Assembly: GCA_963825255.1 (NCBI GenBank)
Contig: CAWGSF010000009.1
Coordinates: 558,001 to 622,000 of the forward strand
Origin: JAIBJN01 sp963825255
GTDB lineage: Bacteria; Actinomycetota; Thermoleophilia; Gaiellales; Gaiellaceae
Length of the DNA stretch: 64,000 nt
Reading direction: 5' to 3'
Shown here one piece after another: positions 60,759 through 64,000 of the stretch. The translations under genes were made by a program, and so were the position numbers. The notes beneath the pieces are model-generated. The model worked only from the letters and a program-made list of their open reading frames with translations, had not been told where the DNA came from and made no database searches. Positions within the stretch are counted from its first letter, which is position 1; each line of letters opens with the position of its first letter.

Positions 60759-61465
60759 CTAGACCTCGAGCCGGAAGGCGGGCAGGTCGCGCCTCATCGG
60801 CCCGACTCTTCGGGATGTCGAGTCGATGAGGAACCTGCGCAGGAGCGGGTTCACGAGCTCCGGCGTCCGGATGTCCGGTCGGTGCCCGCCGGCCGCGACG
60901 AGCTCCAGCCGCGCGTTTGGCATCGTGTCGACGATGCGCTCGGCGTGCGAGGCGGGAACGGCTGCGTCCTCCTCTCCGTGAACGACGAGGGTCGGGCAAC
61001 CGACGTGCGCGAGGAGTCCTGCGGGTCGTTGCCAGTCGAGCTCGAGCTCCTGCCTGGCGACGACCTCCGGCGTTGCCTCGAGGCCGATCGCGATCATCTC
61101 GGCGATGACGTCGGCCGAGCCGGGCTCCGTGAACACCTCGTGCATGAACGGCACGATGAACCCGGGCCAGTCCGTCCGCAGCGCCTCGATCCATTCGCGA
61201 TCGGGAAGCTCGCCGTCGAGCTCCATGTACGGCCCCACGACGGCGAGCCGGTCAAGCCGCTCCGGGTGGTCGGCGATCAGCAGCAGCGCCGCGTTCACGC
61301 CTCGGGAGGCCGTGACGAGCGCTGCCTGCTCGATCTCGGTGGCCTCGAGGACGGCGAGCGCGTCGGCTGCATGGAGCGGGAAGTCGTATCCGCGCTCGGG
61401 CCGCCCACTGGCGCCGGCTCCTCGCGGGTCGTACGTGATGACCGTGGCGTGAGACGGCGTCGGAC
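60759..61465 (-). pseudogene. alpha/beta hydrolase, N-terminally truncated
   Basis: The frame encodes the C-terminal two thirds of an alpha/beta hydrolase. ATVITYDPRGAGASGRPERG, the nucleophile-elbow region ALVTASRGVNAALLLIADHP, LAHVGCPTLVVHGEEDAAVP (acid) and LVAAGGHRPDIRTPELV (His) are in order. The N-terminal 40-60 residues with the oxyanion HG motif are missing, and no ATG, GTG or TTG precedes ATVITYD in frame. The elbow reads T-A-S-R-G rather than G-x-S-x-G. A GTG at 61298 could start a 179-residue product, but that would lack the nucleophile. Just beyond 61465 an unrelated gene fragment begins on the other strand, so a deletion or rearrangement is likely. Confidence 0.6.
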
Positions 61466-61632
61466 GGGGTGCCCCCGAGCACTTCGCCGCCCTCGTCCCG
61501 GTCGCGCTCGCGATTCCCGCGCTCGCGGCGCTCGCGCTCGCGAGCGCCGTGTGCTCGCTGCTGGTCGTCTACGAGGTGCTCCGTTACCGCGAGCACCGGC
61601 TCCGAGTCAGACATCCGGAGAGCGCGGGATGA
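61453..61632 (+). pseudogene. C-terminal fragment of an integral membrane protein
   Basis: From a stop at 61450 the frame is open to TGA at 61630-61632 without a start codon. It encodes EHFAALVPVALAIPALAALA, then LASAVCSLLVVYEVLRYREH and a basic tail, i.e. one membrane helix and cytosolic end. The tail resembles C-termini of LtrA-like or similar multi-helix proteins, but the fragment is too short to name. It abuts the truncated hydrolase head to head. Confidence 0.45.
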
Positions 61633-61644
61633 CGCGACGGCGGC

Positions 61645-62058
61645 TCAGTCTGCGATCGGCGGCGCCGCTCCGTACTCCTCGTCGGTGACGTGGTCGCCCC
61701 AGGTCGCCGGGTTGCCCTGATCGTCGACGTCGAGCATCGCGAGGTGGGTCATGAAGCGGCTCGGGGCCGCGCCGTGCCAGTGATCCTCGCCCGGCTCGAA
61801 GAACACGCGGTCGCCGGGGCGGATCACCTCGATCGGGCCGCCGCGCCGCTGCGCGAGGCCGACGCCCTCCGTGACGTAGATCGTCTGGCCCTTCGGGTGC
61901 GTGTGCCACGCCGTGCGCGCGCCCGGGGTGAAGTGGACGCTGGTCGCGCTCAGGCGCGAGGCATCCGACGGCGCCGCGACCGGGTCGAGGTAGACGGACC
62001 CGGTGAACCAGTCGCCCGGTCCCGCCGCGGTCTCGACGCCGTTCCTGGTGATCCGCAT
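61645..62058 (-). CDS. cupin-domain protein
   Basis: A 137-residue single-cupin protein. The metal-binding motif 1 is FTPGARTAWHTHPKGQTIYV with His-x-His and a Glu nearby, and motif 2 is VIRPGDRVFFEPGEDHWHGA. The C-terminal HLAMLDVDDQGNPATWGDHV and DEEYGAAPP match the group often annotated as quercetin-dioxygenase-like cupins of unknown function. ATG 62058 is chosen because AGGAGGACGATC precedes it. The stop is 12 bases after the membrane-protein fragment end. Confidence 0.88.
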   Translation of the reverse strand: MRITRNGVETAAGPGDWFTGSVYLDPVAAPSDASRLSATSVHFTPGARTAWHTHPKGQTIYVTEGVGLAQRRGGPIEVIRPGDRVFFEPGEDHWHGAAPSRFMTHLAMLDVDDQGNPATWGDHVTDEEYGAAPPIAD

Positions 62059-62139
62059 GATCGTCCTCCTGGTCGATGGTGGCATCCGGCGGCCGGCTCA
62101 CCGGACATCTTCGCCCGCGGGGACGGAGCCCTGTCTCCG

Positions 62140-62151
62140 TAGACTCGCGCC
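62140..62151 (+). promoter_or_regulatory. -10-like element for a leaderless transcript (FAD oxidoreductase)
   Basis: TAGACT (62140-62145) is followed by 6 bases and the GTG at 62152. The region shares its upstream side with the divergent cupin gene, which by contrast has a strong ribosome site. Confidence 0.45.
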
Positions 62152-63580
62152 GTGGCGCTTCCCTGGCCGGACACTCCGCCGACTCCTGCCCAGCGGGACG
62201 CCTTCGCCGACGCGATCGTCCGCCCCTACTGGCTGGACGCCCTCCCGGCACGCGAGCCCCGGCCCCCGCTGGCCGGAGCCGCCGAAACCGACCTCTGCAT
62301 CGTCGGCGGCGGCTTCACGGGGCTCTGGGCGGCCCTGCACGCCAAGGCGGACGACCCGAGCCGCGACGTCGTCGTCCTCGAGGCGGAGACGGTCGGGTTC
62401 GGCGCGAGCGGGCGCAACGGGGGCTTCGCGCACGGCTCGCTCACGCACGGGATCGAGAACGGGCTTGCCCGCTTCGCGGAGGAGATGCCGCAGCTCACGC
62501 GCCTCAGCAGCGAGAACTTCGCGGGCTTCGTCTCTGACCTCGAGCGCCTCGGCGTCGACTGCGACCTCGAGCTGACCGGAGATCTCGGCGTTGCGCTCGA
62601 GCCGCACGAGGTCGGTTGGCTCGAGGAGACCGCGGAGCTGCTCGGGCGCTACGGCCACGAGCACGAGCTCCTCGACGAGGCCGCCGTTCGCGCCGAGGTC
62701 GCCTCGCCCACGTACCTCGGGGGCCTGTGGGACAAGACCGACGCGGGACTCGTCGACCCCGGGAAGCTTGCCGTCGGGCTCGCCGAGGCAGCGCTCGCCG
62801 CCGGTGTTCACATCCACGAGGGCACGACCGCGACCGGGATCGAGGACGACGGAGCAGGGGCGCGCGTGCTGACCGGGGCGGGATATGTCCGGGCGGCGGG
62901 CGTCGTGCTCGCGACCAGCGCCTACCCGCCGCTTCTCCGCGCCATCCGCCGCTACGTCGTGCCGGTCTACGACTACGCGCTCATGACCGAGCCGCTCACG
63001 CCCGGGCAGCGCGAGTCGATCGGCTGGAAGACGGCGCCAGGGGGTCGGCGACGGCGCGAACCGGTTCCACTACTACCGGTTGACGCAGGACTGGAGGATC
63101 CTCTGGGGCGGCTACGAGGCCGTCTACCGCTACGGCGGCCCCGTCCGGCCCGACCTCGACGACGACCAGGAGACGTTCGCGATGCTCTCGCAGCATTTCT
63201 TCACGACGTTCCCGCAGCTCGAGGGCGTGCGCTTCACGCACCGCTGGGGCGGCGCGATCGACACGTGCAGCAGGTTCTCGGTCTTCTTCGGGACGGCGCA
63301 CCGCGGCCGGGTCGTGTACGCGGTCGGGTACACGGGCCTCGGGGTCGTGTCGACGCGCTTCGGCGCCCGTGTCGCCCTCGACCTGCTCGACGGCCGCGAG
63401 ACGGAGGCGACGCGCCTGCGCTACGTCCGGTCGAAGCCGGTGCCGTTCCCGCCCGAGCCGCTGCGCTGCGGCGTCGTCCAGTTCACGCGCAACCGGCTCG
63501 CTGCCGCCGACCGGAACTCGGGGCGCCGCGGGATGTGGCTGCGCACGCTCGACCGACTCGGCCTAGGCTTCGACAGCTGA
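62152..63580 (+). CDS. FAD-dependent amine/amino-acid oxidoreductase (DAO family, PuuB-like), frameshifted
   Basis: About 475 residues after repair of a shift near 63040. An N-terminal YWLDALPAREPRPPLAGAAE precedes the FAD motif ETDLCIVGGGFTGLWAALHA and VVLEAETVGFGASGRNGGFA, the GASGRNGG motif of the gamma-glutamylputrescine oxidase-like group. The second frame has VGDGANRFHYYRLTQDWRIL, FTHRWGGAIDTCSRFSVFFG and VGYTGLGVVSTRFGARVALD (C-terminal FAD contact). A run of five G (CCAGGGGGTC) is the likely indel site. TAGACT lies 6 bases before the GTG. The substrate is a primary or secondary amine, unknown. Confidence 0.9.
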
Positions 63581-63933
63581 TGGCCGAGGGCTCCTTCGTC
63601 CACCGGGTCGCCGACCTCGCCCTCGAGTCGGCGCCGCTCGACCCGGGGACGATTCTCGAGGGCGCGCCCGAGGTCTCCGAGCTCGTCCTCGATGCCTCGC
63701 CGGACGGCCGGGTCACGCGCGGCGTCTGGCAGATCACTCCCGGCGTGGTCGCCGACGTCGAGGCGGACGAGCTGTTCGTCGTCGTCTCCGGACGCGCGAC
63801 CGTTGAGGTCGAGGGCGGCCCAGTCCTCGAGCTCGAGCCGGGCATCGTCGGCGTCCTGCACGCGGGAGACCGGGCCGTCTGGCGCATCCACGAGACCCTC
63901 CGGAAGGTCTTCCAGATCACCGAGCCGGCGTAG
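63580..63933 (+). CDS. DUF861/EutQ-like cupin protein
   Basis: A 117-residue cupin. GVWQITPGVVADVEADELFV is the DUF861 core, followed by VVVSGRATVEVEGGPVLELE, VGVLHAGDRAVWRIHETLRK and VFQITEPA. Its ATG overlaps the stop of the FAD oxidoreductase (TGATG), so the two are coupled, as often seen for DAO-family oxidases with this cupin. It may bind the product or help in amine catabolism; it lacks the classical His triad. Confidence 0.85.
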   Translation: MAEGSFVHRVADLALESAPLDPGTILEGAPEVSELVLDASPDGRVTRGVWQITPGVVADVEADELFVVVSGRATVEVEGGPVLELEPGIVGVLHAGDRAVWRIHETLRKVFQITEPA

Positions 63934-64000
63934 CCCCGGCCGGGCTCGGGCGCCCGGGTTGACCGGCGCGCGGGCGAGTCGTAGGCTCGCGCTCGAGAGG

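Noticed and set aside
1..64000. CRISPR arrays, tRNA or rRNA genes
   Set aside because: No regularly spaced repeats, no cloverleaf-like segments with a T-loop, and no rRNA-like conserved stretches were recognised on reading through the window.

Overview
The window is a 64 kb stretch of very GC-rich DNA with dense, short-spaced genes on both strands, many GTG starts, ATGA/GTGA stop-start overlaps, a coenzyme B12-dependent ribonucleotide reductase, a Fur-type zinc regulator and numerous -10-like hexamers placed 6-8 nt before start codons. Together these suggest a high-GC actinobacterium, perhaps of the Thermoleophilia (Gaiellales/Solirubrobacterales). That placement is an inference from style; there is no rRNA or other marker in the window. 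No tRNA, rRNA or CRISPR array was seen.

Layout. (1) 1-2847: sulfate assimilation and activation, a partial phosphosulfolactate synthase followed by overlapping cysH (APS reductase), cysC (APS kinase) and sat (ATP sulfurylase). (2) 2872-34083: a large surface-glycan region with four different PAPS-type sulfotransferases (one fused to a glycosyltransferase), two secreted Cys-type sulfatases, a UDP-sulfoquinovose synthase (sqdB), many glycosyltransferases, GT-C-like polytopic membrane proteins, a Wzx-like flippase, an AlkP-superfamily phosphodiesterase, a two-gene ABC glycan exporter, a PglC-like phosphoglycosyltransferase and a PglD-like acyltransferase. (3) 34101-38174: a GT4, then a zinc uptake operon (znuABC) divergent from its Zur regulator across a Zur-box-like palindrome. 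(4) 38228-51779: a second block of glycan genes: Wzy/WaaL-like ligase/polymerase, two UPF0104 membrane proteins, a GT2-methyltransferase fusion, GT2s, nucleotide-sugar dehydratase, ATP-grasp ligase, DegT aminotransferase, GT4 and methyltransferase. (5) 51827-63933: general and accessory genes: DUF1772 protein, TetR-MFS efflux pair, nrdJ, a deiodinase-like redoxin, a flavodoxin-fold quinone reductase, MarR plus SRPBCC protein flanked by imperfect direct repeats, gene remnants, cupins and an FAD oxidoreductase.

How it fits together. Sat and CysC can make PAPS, the donor for the four sulfotransferases. CysH makes sulfite, the sulfur donor for both UDP-sulfoquinovose synthase and phosphosulfolactate synthase. 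The locus therefore has the genes for two chemically different sulfur decorations (sulfate esters and sulfonated sugar) on an exported glycan, plus sulfatases with export signals that could remove sulfate outside the cell. This sulfated/sulfonated glycan locus is the main candidate for an undescribed system here.

Caution. At least fifteen otherwise intact genes are broken by single-base shifts whose two halves rejoin perfectly by homology or by comparison with a paralogue. Such a load is best explained by residual indel errors in the assembly. Those genes are annotated at full span with the approximate shift position stated; their exact protein sequences should not be taken literally near the shifts.
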